From Paenibacillus sp. L3-i20 (GTDB taxonomy: Bacteria > Bacillota > Bacilli > Paenibacillales > Paenibacillaceae), in contig NZ_BQME02000001.1 of assembly GCF_022180385.2 (NCBI RefSeq), positions 1,368,975 to 1,432,974 on the forward strand: a stretch of DNA of 64,000 nt, in the 5' to 3' direction. This document shows positions 8,921-18,692 of the stretch, in pieces. Both the position numbers and the translations under genes were made by a program. Every line of letters begins with the position of its first letter. Within the stretch, counting starts at the first letter, position 1. A model generated the notes under the pieces. That model searched no databases. It saw only the letters and a list, made by a program, of their open reading frames with translations, and had not been told where the DNA came from.

Positions 8921-11900
8921 TTATCGTGTTAACAGTTCCGCCTTCTCTAGCAAACGCATAATCATGACAGTGCCTTCCGCTCTCGTAGCATTTGAAGTTG
9001 GACTTAATGTGTATGATGTTTTGCCATTAATGATCCCTAAGTAAATAGCTTCAGCTACATTCGTTTTGGCGTAATTGCTTATCTTCTTGCGATCTGTAAA
9101 TGCTGCAACATAATAATCTGCGGAATTAGGCATGTTTACCGTCAATCCAGCAGCTTTGGCAGCACGCATCATCATAGCAGCCATATCTTGTCTCGTAATA
9201 TAGCTATTAGGTTTGAAGCTGTTGCCGCTAATGCCGTTGACAATCCCCGCTTTTGCTGCGGCACCGATATAAGCACCCATCGCAGTATTCGTGCTCACAT
9301 CTGTAAATTTAGTTGCAGCCGCTCGATCACCGGATAGGCCGAGTCCCTTTGCTATATAAGTAGCAAACTCGCCTCTTGTAATGGACATGTTCGGATCAAA
9401 CTTCGTTGCTGAATGCCCTTCAACAATAAACTTGCGAGCCATCATCTGTACCGAATCAACTGACCAATGATTGCCGATGTCGGAGAAAGTCGCTGTATTT
9501 TTTACAAGTGCGTACGCACTGTTTCCCTTACGTTTGAATATTGCTCTCGTTACGCCGCTCTCCGTCTTGAATGTAGTCGGTACGTAGGAAAGCGTACCCG
9601 TTACTGGATCCAACCAGACAGCAGCTGTTTGACTCATATGAACATCAGTTGGTGCTTTCAAGCTGCGAGAAACATAACCGCTAAAATTTTCTACTTTTTG
9701 CTTATTTGACCCATTAACGACCATGACCTCATAATGTACAGGCCCGCCAATAACCGTCGCCTTCGAACTATTGAGCGCCGACAGCAATGGGTTCGTTACA
9801 GATGAAGCACCTTGGTCAATAGCAATTAACAAATGATTTGATGCATTATTGCCTCCTAGCGCTCTCCCAAGACCAGAGATATCGATTGACCGCAGTGGAA
9901 GCTCAAATGTCGCATCTCCTTGCTGTACAACGAACGTAATATCGTTTGTGCTTCTAAGAGCTAATTCAAGCGCTAATATAGGTACAGCTACGATTGCTGC
10001 TCGTTCATGGTCCGGTACTTTAAACACGATGCGCGGACTAGCAAGCCCTGACGCTTTATACGTCGTTAGCGCAGCAATAAACTTATCGGTTTGCAAAGTA
10101 TAACGATTTGCCGTAACGCCAGCAGGTGATACATCTGTAGTAGAATTAGCGGCTGAAGGTTTAATGCCTATTCCTCCGCCAATTGCAGCTTCATAGTCCC
10201 CCGTCAAACTATCTAAAAATGACGTCTCATTCAAAATATTTGTGTTAGCAAATACTGCTACAGACTGCCCTTGCAGGGATCTAAGTCCATTCGTATTGTT
10301 CAAATAGGACACATCCGCCTGCTCGCCAGATTTCACCGGAGAACTGAGCGTCAAAATGACGGTATTGCCCGCTACTTGTACATAAGCCACAGTTCGAATC
10401 GTTTGATTGGCACGTACAAGAAAAGAACTGACCGCAGGTATATACGTTGGATCAAGGTACGTATTGAATGTCATCGTTAATACAGAGCCCTTAATAGTCG
10501 CCCCCTGCATAATTGCAGTTCCAATAATTCCAGCCCCATTGCTTGCCATCATCTGTGTAAATGATGCAGCAACATTTCCGCTGTAATCTTTAATAGAACT
10601 CCAGTTACCGGTGTAGGATACTTTAACAATCTGCCCAGCGGATATTGACGTACCTAATGTCAACACAACAGTATCTCCAGATATAACCGCACTATTAACT
10701 GTCCGTATTTGGTTGTCTGCCAAAACGACATATTGTTGATTGGTTGGATTAGTTGATGTATTCAAATTTTCGTTGTATTTAATTGAAACCGTATTGCCTG
10801 AGTATAAAATATATTGGGCAACTGGAGCACTGCTGTCTACTCCGCCGCCTCCATTGTTGCCACCGCCATTATTGCTGCCGCCATTTACATTATAGTTGCT
10901 GAATGCGTTAACTTGGCTGCCTGACATTCCATACAACGGGTAGCTTCCCTGTGTATATGTTACGTTCACTGCTTGCCCGCTTGGAATCGTGCCACTAAGC
11001 GTCAGTTGTACAGTACTTCCGTTGTGCCACAATGAAGCCGTACTATAATTGGTTCCGCCAACGTTGACTGTGAACTGTGTATAGGCGTACGGGCTAACCG
11101 TCATTAACGTCTCATTGAAATTAAGCGTCACCGTGTTCCCAGAAGCCGAACCGCTAGAAACGACGGGATTCGTGCTTGTAAAACCGTTTGCTATATTAAT
11201 TTTAGTTAAAGTAGCTGCTTGATTGCCCGATGCATCTTGTACGAGTCCCGTAGTCGGCTTCGTATAAGACAACTCTACCTTCTGGTTATAGCCTACTGAG
11301 CTGGACAATGTGAGAAGCACCATATTGCCCTCTATCTTCGCGTCTGTGACATTGCGGGGCACTCCGGCTACTGTTACGTAATAACTCGCAGGAGTTGGCT
11401 TTAGCGTTGTGTTGAGCGGCTCATTATAAATGAGTCGAATAACAGAACCGCTCACCTCGGACTTCGTCACCGTCGGAGCCGTAATATCTCCGCCTTTTGT
11501 CAAAAACGACCACTGATATTGATTCAGTATCCCAATGAACGCATTCCCTACCAAATCCGTAATCGCACCTTCATCGATATTGATATAATAGTTTGTATTT
11601 GCCGAAAGCGCAGCATTTGCTGCGGGCTCAATAATCATTCTTTTATTATCTGTTGTATCTACATAGAAGGTGGCTGGGAGTGTAGCGCCTTCATTAACTG
11701 GTATAAAATTGATTCCCTTTGTCGGATCAGTACCTTTAGTTATCGGTTTATTGAAACTGATCGTTAATTTAGGTTTTAGATCAACAGCTGTAGCTCCGCT
11801 AGCTGGAGATAATACGTTTACTGTTGGGCGGATACCGTCTTGCGTGATCGTAAATTCCCAGCCATATGTATTGGATATCCCCGTAAAGAAATTGCCTGCA

Positions 11901-13366
11901 CCATCGCGAAGCGCACGGTCTCCAATCGTAACGTAGTACTTCGTATTATTCACAAATGACTTAGCAGGATCTGATGCTGAAAGGTAGCTAGTAGCATCAA
12001 TTGTAATTTGTTTCGTACCTCCGCCTTTTACGCGAGCCGATGTTACAGGAATCGAGCGGAACAATGATCCTCCAACCGATTGTCTGATCTCAATATTGCC
12101 GCTATTCGGGAATACCTCTTCACTGAACGTTATTGTAAGCGGTGTGTTCACACCAACACTCGATCCATTCCTTATTGGTGTTAAAGCAGTGTACGATGGA
12201 GCCGCTGTGTCATTGCCATAACCAGTACTGAAATTCCAGATCGTCGCTGCTGATATGCCATAAAACCATTGGTCCGTGTACGGGGCCGGCTCAGAGAAAG
12301 CGCCAGGTTCAATAATGACATAATATGCTGTGTTAGCAGTTAAGTTTGATGCAGGATTAATAGTGACCATATTTTTGTTTACTGTAATGTATGACGTATT
12401 AGTTGCTTGAATTCGCTCAATAACTGCATTGTCGCTTACTCGTCTAATTTCTACATACTTATTGGCATTTGCTTGTACTTGTTGATCAAGTTTTAGAAGC
12501 AAATTAGAATCAATTGGTACCAGAGTCGCGTTATCAGCAGGAACAAAGGGTACAGAATCAGCCAAATTTATAGGCGCAGTTGTTGTTTTAAAGCTCCATG
12601 AGATTGAATCAAAACCATTGCCTGATGAGTCTTGAAAGTTGTCATTGGCAATGGTGACCTTGTAAGTCATTGTAGGCAGTAGAGAACCCTCAGGTCGAAT
12701 AGTAATTTTTCTCGTACCGCTTCCAGTAACGTTACTGGAAGTAACCGGGATATTACGAGTATCATCATCAGATGACAAGGTGATAAAACCGCCCGCAGCA
12801 TACACGATTTCATTAAATGTTATCGTTATGGCACTTGTAATCGAATGAGCTCCGCCTTCGGGAGTCCGGTTTGTATGTAGAGGCTTTATTGCGTCTTCGA
12901 CTGCAACTGTGCGGAAGTTCCAAGTTGTTGCATTATTAATGCCCGAGTAGTTCGCCTCATTAGACGTATTTAAAAAGGCGCTAGCATCCATCAAGACATG
13001 ATAGTCCGTATCCAGCGCAAACTTGCCTGATGATGCACTAAGCACAGGATCAATATAAACATCACGGCCGCCTGAAATGGATACTCTTCCGCTAGTAACC
13101 CCGATTGTTTCGATAAGTTCATTATTTGCCGTTTTGTAAATATATATATTGGCGGTAGATGGGCCTAACTTCACATTTTCATCAAACGTTATTTTTAAAT
13201 TTGCCCCAAGCGGAACATTAGTCAAATTATCCGCAGGGTAGAAGCTAATACCAACAGGACCAGCTGGAGCAGCGGATACGCTCATGGAATCAGACCAACC
13301 GGGCAAGCTAAGTTGAAGAATCATGACAATAGCAATGAATAAGGATAGCTTGCGAGTACGATACAT
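8921..13366 (-). CDS. Large cell-surface protein with Ig-like domains and three SLH repeats
   Basis: The product has 1481 residues. A signal peptide ends near SVSAAPAG. Four to five Big_5-type Ig-like domains follow (residues about 35-640, each with TITFNE/KLTISFN and YYVTI motifs). Then come at least four beta domains with the pattern VTLTFNE...VTVxG...VxLTLSS (about 645-1050), separated by a Gly/Asn-rich linker (GGSNNGGGNNGGGG). A region of about 200 residues is unassigned. Three C-terminal SLH repeats (about 1270-1480: FSDIGNHWSVDSVQ, FTDVSTNTAMGAYI, FTDRKKISNYAKTN) probably bind pyruvylated wall polymer. ATG 13366 is chosen because GAGGAG lies 8 nt upstream; the GTG at 13375 overlaps that site. 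The partner or substrate is unknown. Confidence 0.92.
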   Translation of the reverse strand: MYRTRKLSLFIAIVMILQLSLPGWSDSMSVSAAPAGPVGISFYPADNLTNVPLGANLKITFDENVKLGPSTANIYIYKTANNELIETIGVTSGRVSISGGRDVYIDPVLSASSGKFALDTDYHVLMDASAFLNTSNEANYSGINNATTWNFRTVAVEDAIKPLHTNRTPEGGAHSITSAITITFNEIVYAAGGFITLSSDDDTRNIPVTSSNVTGSGTRKITIRPEGSLLPTMTYKVTIANDNFQDSSGNGFDSISWSFKTTTAPINLADSVPFVPADNATLVPIDSNLLLKLDQQVQANANKYVEIRRVSDNAVIERIQATNTSYITVNKNMVTINPASNLTANTAYYVIIEPGAFSEPAPYTDQWFYGISAATIWNFSTGYGNDTAAPSYTALTPIRNGSSVGVNTPLTITFSEEVFPNSGNIEIRQSVGGSLFRSIPVTSARVKGGGTKQITIDATSYLSASDPAKSFVNNTKYYVTIGDRALRDGAGNFFTGISNTYGWEFTITQDGIRPTVNVLSPASGATAVDLKPKLTISFNKPITKGTDPTKGINFIPVNEGATLPATFYVDTTDNKRMIIEPAANAALSANTNYYINIDEGAITDLVGNAFIGILNQYQWSFLTKGGDITAPTVTKSEVSGSVIRLIYNEPLNTTLKPTPASYYVTVAGVPRNVTDAKIEGNMVLLTLSSSVGYNQKVELSYTKPTTGLVQDASGNQAATLTKINIANGFTSTNPVVSSGSASGNTVTLNFNETLMTVSPYAYTQFTVNVGGTNYSTASLWHNGSTVQLTLSGTIPSGQAVNVTYTQGSYPLYGMSGSQVNAFSNYNVNGGSNNGGGNNGGGGVDSSAPVAQYILYSGNTVSIKYNENLNTSTNPTNQQYVVLADNQIRTVNSAVISGDTVVLTLGTSISAGQIVKVSYTGNWSSIKDYSGNVAASFTQMMASNGAGIIGTAIMQGATIKGSVLTMTFNTYLDPTYIPAVSSFLVRANQTIRTVAYVQVAGNTVILTLSSPVKSGEQADVSYLNNTNGLRSLQGQSVAVFANTNILNETSFLDSLTGDYEAAIGGGIGIKPSAANSTTDVSPAGVTANRYTLQTDKFIAALTTYKASGLASPRIVFKVPDHERAAIVAVPILALELALRSTNDITFVVQQGDATFELPLRSIDISGLGRALGGNNASNHLLIAIDQGASSVTNPLLSALNSSKATVIGGPVHYEVMVVNGSNKQKVENFSGYVSRSLKAPTDVHMSQTAAVWLDPVTGTLSYVPTTFKTESGVTRAIFKRKGNSAYALVKNTATFSDIGNHWSVDSVQMMARKFIVEGHSATKFDPNMSITRGEFATYIAKGLGLSGDRAAATKFTDVSTNTAMGAYIGAAAKAGIVNGISGNSFKPNSYITRQDMAAMMMRAAKAAGLTVNMPNSADYYVAAFTDRKKISNYAKTNVAEAIYLGIINGKTSYTLSPTSNATRAEGTVMIMRLLEKAELLTR

Positions 13367-13470
13367 TTCATTCACTCCTCAAAATAATACACTTGTACCT
13401 TATTTTTCGGCTTTTAAGCATGAAAATTTTAGGTTATGTTACTTTTTTATATTTTAAGTACGATATCAAC

Positions 13471-13521
13471 AAAAAAACATCGACTCGACCATCATTAGAA
13501 ATGACGGTCAAATCGATGTTT
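13471..13521 (-). terminator. Intrinsic terminator of metK
   Basis: A roughly 22-bp, nearly perfect stem (13475-13496 with 13500-13521) and a 3-nt loop precede a run of seven T on the minus strand. Confidence 0.85.
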
Positions 13522-13555
13522 AGGTTGCATTTAAAGAGTGTGATTGTGAAAAATC

Positions 13556-14758
13556 TTACAGACCTGCGCCTGCTTTTAATAGATCAGCCTTGTCAACGCG
13601 CTCCCACGGAAGATCGATGTCTGTACGGCCAAAGTGACCGTATGCAGCAGTCTGTGCGTAGATCGGGCGACGAAGATCAAGCATCTTAATAATGCCAGCA
13701 GGACGAAGATCGAAGTTGTTAACGATTAGTTCAACAAGCGTTTCTTCGGAAATCTTACCTGTGCCATACGTATCCACGTTAATGGAAACTGGCTTTGCAA
13801 CACCAATCGCATATGCCAATTGGATTTCACATTTGTCAGCAAGACCTGCTGCAACGATGTTTTTCGCTACATAACGAGCCGCATAAGCAGCGGAACGGTC
13901 AACTTTTGTAGGATCCTTGCCGGAGAATGCACCGCCGCCATGACGAGCGTAACCGCCGTATGTGTCAACGATGATTTTACGACCAGTTAGTCCAGCGTCA
14001 CCTTGTGGTCCGCCAATTACGAAACGACCAGTTGGGTTAATGAAGTATTTTGTTGCTTCATCAAGCCATTCAACAGGAACAACTGGTTTAATAACATGCT
14101 CCATAATATCTTGTTGGATTTGCTCCAAAGATACTTCTTCAGCATGTTGTGTTGATACTACGATTGTATCTACGCGAACAGGCTTGCCGTCCACGTATTC
14201 AATCGTAACTTGAGTTTTTCCATCAGGACGAAGGTAGTTAAGCGTACCATTCTTACGCACTTCTGCCAAACGGCGAGCAATGCGGTGTGACAACGCGATT
14301 GGAAGAGGCATAAGTTCAGGCGTTTCGTTAGTTGCGAAACCGAACATTAGACCTTGATCACCTGCACCGATATCTTCGTTTTCTTGCTTCATGTCCTTGC
14401 CATCACGAGTTTCAAGTGCTGCATTAACGCCTTGTGCGATATCTGCAGATTGCTCATTAAGTGATGTTAGTACTGCACATGTGCTTGAGTCGAAACCATA
14501 CTTCGCGCGCGTGTAACCAATTTCCTTGATTGTGCGACGAGCAATCGACGAAATATCAATGAAATCCGCTTGGCTGCTAATCTCACCAATAACAAGCACA
14601 AGGCCTGTTGCTACTGAAACTTCGCAAGCTACGCGAGCATTAGGGTCTGCTTCTAAGAATGCATCCAGAACTGCATCAGAAATCTGATCGCATATTTTAT
14701 CCGGGTGACCTTCCGTAACTGATTCCGATGTGAATAAGTGGCGTCCTTTTACCGACAT
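13556..14758 (-). CDS. metK: S-adenosylmethionine synthetase
   Basis: The enzyme makes S-adenosylmethionine from ATP and methionine in the cytoplasm. The 400-residue product has the family's signature motifs: N-terminal [31 protein letters not shown], and the Gly-rich [19 protein letters not shown]. The length matches MetK. The start at ATG 14758 has TAGGAGG about 9 nt upstream; the frame is open further upstream to 14854, but that part runs through a terminator hairpin and is not coding. Unlike metK of Bacillus subtilis, the upstream region has no space for a SAM-I (S-box) riboswitch; see the leader entries. Confidence 0.97.
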   Translation of the reverse strand: MSVKGRHLFTSESVTEGHPDKICDQISDAVLDAFLEADPNARVACEVSVATGLVLVIGEISSQADFIDISSIARRTIKEIGYTRAKYGFDSSTCAVLTSLNEQSADIAQGVNAALETRDGKDMKQENEDIGAGDQGLMFGFATNETPELMPLPIALSHRIARRLAEVRKNGTLNYLRPDGKTQVTIEYVDGKPVRVDTIVVSTQHAEEVSLEQIQQDIMEHVIKPVVPVEWLDEATKYFINPTGRFVIGGPQGDAGLTGRKIIVDTYGGYARHGGGAFSGKDPTKVDRSAAYAARYVAKNIVAAGLADKCEIQLAYAIGVAKPVSINVDTYGTGKISEETLVELIVNNFDLRPAGIIKMLDLRRPIYAQTAAYGHFGRTDIDLPWERVDKADLLKAGAGL

Positions 14759-14811
14759 CCGTATCAACCTCCTACAACTAATAGTATTCAATAAATGCGA
14801 ACTTTCTACAC

Positions 14812-14845
14812 AAAAAAACGAACCTTTTCCGCGAAGGAAAAGGTT
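14812..14845 (-). terminator. Intrinsic terminator between the SASP gene and metK (possible metK attenuator)
   Basis: A perfect 10-bp stem (14821-14830 with 14836-14845) and a 5-nt loop are followed on the minus strand by CGTTTTTTTG. It can end the SASP transcript, but it also lies downstream of a strong promoter-like sequence and upstream of metK. Confidence 0.85.
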
Positions 14846-14872
14846 GTTTGACAACTGTTCTTCTAAAAAATT

Positions 14873-14901
14873 ATATTACCGAAAATGTCGCATGGTGTCA
14901 A
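14873..14901 (-). promoter_or_regulatory. Strong sigma-A-like promoter upstream of metK
   Basis: Minus-strand TTGACA (14896-14901), a 17-nt spacer and TAATAT (14873-14878) lie immediately after the SASP stop codon. Predicted transcription begins near 14866, so the metK transcript would carry about 108 nt of leader that includes the terminator hairpin. Confidence 0.65.
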
Positions 14902-14920
14902 TGGACTCTGTACCTGCCAA

Positions 14921-15202
14921 TTAAAGTGTAAAGCCTCCACCAATCACTTGCTCTGCTTGAGCAATAAGACGACGAGTTATCTCTCCTCCAACGGACCCTG
15001 CCTGGCGTGTTGAAATTTCGGACCAATGAACTTTTTGACCTCCGCCACCACTTACGGATCCAAGCTCTCCAGCAAATTCAGTATCTTCTCCAGCTCCAGT
15101 AAACCCACCGGACATTAACCCAAACTCAGCAGCAATTTCATACTTTAATTGATTTAATGCGGCCTTACTGTTTGGGACCACAATTTTATTAGATCGACTC
15201 AT
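14921..15202 (-). CDS. Alpha/beta-type small acid-soluble spore protein
   Basis: This 93-residue protein coats DNA in the dormant spore and is degraded at germination. Family features visible are LNQLKYEIAAEFG near the N-terminus, a TEFAGELG segment that resembles the GPR protease cleavage site, and the C-terminal GSVGGEITRRLIAQAEQ helix. ATG 15202 has GGAGGTG 6 nt upstream; an upstream in-frame start at 15232 lacks such a site. Compared with the usual 60-75 residues it is somewhat longer because of a Gly-rich insert (GSVSGGGGQ). Forespore sigma factor control is expected from the family, but I could not identify a clear sigma-G promoter. Confidence 0.93.
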   Translation of the reverse strand: MSRSNKIVVPNSKAALNQLKYEIAAEFGLMSGGFTGAGEDTEFAGELGSVSGGGGQKVHWSEISTRQAGSVGGEITRRLIAQAEQVIGGGFTL

Positions 15203-15343
15203 TATAAACACCTCCGAGGAAGATAAGTACACAACCGTAGTGTGTGCTCACATCATCGGACTCAAGCGTATAATCTATTGTCATTTGGAGAAAAATATAG
15301 CACAAGTCCCAACCTGATCATTAATGCTTGCCCATAACGGAAT

Positions 15344-15380
15344 CAAGCTGTCACAGCTCTTGGAGAACTGTGACAGCTTG
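15344..15380 (-). terminator. Hairpin after the 15390-15896 gene
   Basis: A perfect 13-bp inverted repeat (15344-15356 with 15368-15380) lies 10 nt after the stop codon. The T-tail is weak (TTGATTCC), so it may be a poor terminator. Confidence 0.5.
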
Positions 15381-15389
15381 AAATAATAA

Positions 15390-15896
15390 TTACTTTATTG
15401 TGTAATTGCCCTTCACTAACAGTGTGAGAGGAATACTCTCATCCGAGTGTCCTTTAATGCCACGACCATCACGAGGGAACCATATTAAATGGTTAGTTGG
15501 TACATTCTTGCCGTTCTTAATATCAATGCCATCAGTAAGATCTGAAATTCCGTTAGTGTCTGAGCTGAATGCAACGGCCTTGCCAACACGAACAACAACT
15601 TCCGAGCCTGCTGCTGCCATCAACGTCTTTCCGACAGGAACTTCAACAACTTCTAGCTTCGTACTCGTTCCTGCATCGGAACCATTAGTACCACCTGTAG
15701 TGCCGCCAGATGAGCCCCCTGCACTTAACTTAGCAATCTGCTCATCTACATAGCTCTTCGTTACTACTGGGTCTTCTATCGTTCCTGCCGTGTGAGTAGC
15801 ACCACTATTGGCGTTTGAAGTCCATAATGTACTGCCCCATACACCTGCGCCAACGACAGCAACCACCACTGCTAGTTTCAAAAATTTGTTTTTCAT
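15390..15896 (-). CDS. Exported protein of unknown function
   Basis: The product has 168 residues. A signal peptide (residues 1 to about 28, hydrophobic LAVVVAVVGAGVW) is followed by a predicted short helix (DPVVTKSYVDEQIAKL), a Gly/Ser/Thr linker (SAGGSSGGTTGG) and a compact beta-rich C-terminal domain (about 80-168) containing VEVPVGKTLMAAAGSEVVVR and the closing SIPLTLLVKGNYTIK. ATG 15896 is preceded by GGGGAG. I recognise the layout as that of conserved hypothetical exported proteins of Paenibacillaceae but know no function. The neighbouring 841-residue exported protein is separated by only about 90 nt, so the two may be expressed together. Confidence 0.8.
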   Translation of the reverse strand: MKNKFLKLAVVVAVVGAGVWGSTLWTSNANSGATHTAGTIEDPVVTKSYVDEQIAKLSAGGSSGGTTGGTNGSDAGTSTKLEVVEVPVGKTLMAAAGSEVVVRVGKAVAFSSDTNGISDLTDGIDIKNGKNVPTNHLIWFPRDGRGIKGHSDESIPLTLLVKGNYTIK

Positions 15897-15985
15897 TCGT
15901 TCTCCCCTATCAAATCATTGCTTAAAAAGATTGCTAATTCATAGAATACTAGATTTTGAGGGGGGGATCTACCCTTTCACTTAAA

Positions 15986-18511
15986 TCATTTTGCCGCTGG
16001 GGTAGGCGACATGACTTGGAACGATCCGAATTTCTTCGTTCCTAGCAAACGCTTATACCCATCAATATCTTCATAGATATTAATGATATATCCATTGTAC
16101 ACGAAATCCCCTAGCTGATTTCCTTGAATTGGTACTATAATTTTTTTCTTTTCTCCTGCTTGTAATCCTTCGCCTTCGACAGGCTCAACTTTCACAGAAG
16201 TACCATATGAATGTTTTCCATTACTAATTTCGAAATACAGCTTAGTCTCCTTTTCAACAACATCATAAATAGAAGGTTTTAACAACGTGTAATCCATCTC
16301 TAACTTCACATTGGATACGTCATTTAGCATCGTATTTAATTTATCTAATGTGAAAGTATAAGGCTCTAATTTTAGATTAGTTAATGAAATTTCATGATCT
16401 TGTTGCATCTTCGGCAACTTGAACGCTTGCGCAGAAATATAGCTATCACTTATTCCATCTTGTCCACTATAAACAGCACCATTTAACGCTTCTCCAATAA
16501 TTAATTGCACTGATTCATCTTTATTGAAAGTTTTTGGTACTGGTGCAGTTGCAGTCATAATTGCAGTACCATCCGGCTTCACGCTTGTTTTGATAAGCGG
16601 TAGGTTAGCTTCAATAAATTGTCCATCACTTGTTTTAAAGTATGCTTTAAGGACAGGTAGTTTAGCTTGTCTGCTTTCCTTATTCGTATACTTAAACTCA
16701 GCATATAACATATCCCTGTCTTTTCCAGTGAATAAGAACGTATTTAAAAACTCTACTGTCGCACGCCTTCCGACAGAATCAATTTTATACGTGCTTCCAT
16801 AGCTAAGTTCTGGTGATTTGTTAATTTCATCTAATTTAAATAATCCTATCGTTTGTTTGCTTTTTTCATTAATTTTATCCGATAAGCTTAAAGTAATTTC
16901 ATTAAAGTCGAACATATATGGAACTTTTGTTGTAAGGACGTAACGAGTTGATTGTCCTGGTTCGATGATTCCTGCGCTGTCTAATTTAATTAGACTAGTC
17001 TTATCTTCCTTAACTAACAAGCCATTTAAGCGCAATATTGCAGCTATGTCAGGAATAGCTTGTGACTTTTTACCTTTATTCTCAATATCTATAAACAAGT
17101 TAATAATATCTTGACTGCCCCATGGAAGTCGTTCAGCCTGTTTAATTTTGATCTCGTAGAGTCCCTTTGTACTTGTGTACGTTTTAGTAGATACTCCCTT
17201 AAGTTCTTGTATTTTAGATAGTTTAAACGCTGCTGATACATACTCTAGTTTATTTTTTTCATCTTTTGGCTGTTTAACCACCAAAGTTAATCCATCACTA
17301 AGAGTTACAGGTAGAACCGCCTGAAACATTACTTCCTTCTCCACACCTGGAACTAGTGTTTGATCACCCTCTGCTTCACTAAGTGTAACCGGGTATTTAA
17401 CACCATTGGAAGCTAATATTTCGTATTTATATTTTGGCAATATAACTGCTTCTGCACCTTTATTCAACCATTTTGTTGTTAGTATGATTTCATTCTGTGT
17501 ACCGTTTTGATCTGCATATACATTAACAATTGAAGAGTTTACATTATTTCCTGCAATGGAGATCGAGGCCGTTTTGTTTTCTCCTACCAATATCTTATTG
17601 TCCTTACCCCAACCTATTTCAAAAATAGATCTTGGCGTTTCAATTTTAGCTTCAGCATCTAAATCTGTGACTAAAATTTGAGCCCCAGTTAAGTTTATAC
17701 CTTTTTTAGCAGAAGTTCTTAATGTATATTTCACTTTTTCTCCAACTGCAATTGATTCTGTATCAATTGGTTCTGACGCCATCTTTAAAACTAAGCCTGA
17801 CTTTGTCCGTATGTAAAACTGATAGTTAGGAAGCTTGTATTCAAATGAACCTATATTCTCCATGTTCAGATCAACTTGAATTTGACTAGTTGCACCCATT
17901 GTAAATACAGTTCCTGCGTTAAGTGATGTTTTAACTTTACTATTATCATCCGCACTAATAGAGTATGCATTTGCAGGGACTGCATTTTTATATGCAGACG
18001 TTACATTAGCTTTACCAATTTTTTTGGTATAGTTCGGGAGTGAAAAATCCCATTTTACAACATTAAAAATTAAATTATTATAATTCACTGTTGAATCAAC
18101 CTGTGAGTAGAAAACAAAGTCTTTTTTTGTTTTTGAAGGTACTTTACCCGATTTACTATTACTCGCATGAGGTTTAGTTGTATAGGTTGCGCCCGCAGTA
18201 GATTGCAATTCCACCCAATAATCCATAAAGTCGATAGTTGAATTATCACCATTATATACAGATAGTGTATAAAATACTTGCTTCTCTTTACCGCCGTACA
18301 AAAAGTAAATGTCTTTAATTTGGATATAACTTTTTGATGAAATCATAAACTTCTTAAAGTCTGCGCCCTTAAATGGTACCAAGCCAGCTGGTTTAGCTGT
18401 GTTGGTCGGTTTTGGTTTAGCTGCAGCAAAAGTTACGGGTACTTGTACTGTTGATACTGCTAAGCTAGTAGCAACAAGAACAGAAGCTGAGAATAATATT
18501 ACTTTTTTCAT
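15986..18511 (-). CDS. Large exported protein of unknown function, repeated beta domains
   Basis: The product has 841 residues. The signal peptide (residues 1-30) ends at TFAAAKPKP, before a Pro/Thr linker. The rest is a chain of similar beta-sandwich-like units, with recurrent patterns such as VDLNMENIGSFEYKLPNYQF, TTKWLNKGAEAVILPKYKYE and AEFKYTNKESRQAKLPVLKA. Each pattern has a 'N-K/E-G/S ... LP.Y' core followed by 'V.PG...K..V...'. At least four such units can be seen by eye. There is no SLH, LPXTG or transmembrane anchor, so the protein may be secreted or held indirectly. ATG 18511 has AAGGAG 9 nt upstream. The repeat family is not one I can name. Confidence 0.85.
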   Translation of the reverse strand: MKKVILFSASVLVATSLAVSTVQVPVTFAAAKPKPTNTAKPAGLVPFKGADFKKFMISSKSYIQIKDIYFLYGGKEKQVFYTLSVYNGDNSTIDFMDYWVELQSTAGATYTTKPHASNSKSGKVPSKTKKDFVFYSQVDSTVNYNNLIFNVVKWDFSLPNYTKKIGKANVTSAYKNAVPANAYSISADDNSKVKTSLNAGTVFTMGATSQIQVDLNMENIGSFEYKLPNYQFYIRTKSGLVLKMASEPIDTESIAVGEKVKYTLRTSAKKGINLTGAQILVTDLDAEAKIETPRSIFEIGWGKDNKILVGENKTASISIAGNNVNSSIVNVYADQNGTQNEIILTTKWLNKGAEAVILPKYKYEILASNGVKYPVTLSEAEGDQTLVPGVEKEVMFQAVLPVTLSDGLTLVVKQPKDEKNKLEYVSAAFKLSKIQELKGVSTKTYTSTKGLYEIKIKQAERLPWGSQDIINLFIDIENKGKKSQAIPDIAAILRLNGLLVKEDKTSLIKLDSAGIIEPGQSTRYVLTTKVPYMFDFNEITLSLSDKINEKSKQTIGLFKLDEINKSPELSYGSTYKIDSVGRRATVEFLNTFLFTGKDRDMLYAEFKYTNKESRQAKLPVLKAYFKTSDGQFIEANLPLIKTSVKPDGTAIMTATAPVPKTFNKDESVQLIIGEALNGAVYSGQDGISDSYISAQAFKLPKMQQDHEISLTNLKLEPYTFTLDKLNTMLNDVSNVKLEMDYTLLKPSIYDVVEKETKLYFEISNGKHSYGTSVKVEPVEGEGLQAGEKKKIIVPIQGNQLGDFVYNGYIINIYEDIDGYKRLLGTKKFGSFQVMSPTPAAK

Positions 18512-18631
18512 CGCACATTTCTCCTTAGTATTTAGTCCTTACATAAATAGACGTATATTAGAGAGATTTGTTTCATTTTTTTAGAAAAAAATTGTTTCAT
18601 ACAATAGTAATTATCATTAGCAACATAAAAG

Positions 18632-18668
18632 AAAAAGAGCCTTCCGAAATAATCGGAAGGCTCTTTTT
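18632..18668. terminator. Intrinsic terminator of the S-layer gene
   Basis: A perfect 16-bp stem (18632-18647 with 18653-18668) and a 5-nt loop are flanked by A/T runs on both sides, so it could act in both directions. Its main role would be to end the S-layer transcript. Confidence 0.88.
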
Positions 18669-18692
18669 TGGAAACCAAGTTGTAATTAACTA

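Noticed and set aside
14759..14920. SAM-I (S-box) riboswitch upstream of metK
   Set aside because: No S-box core sequences are visible and the leader before the terminator is too short.
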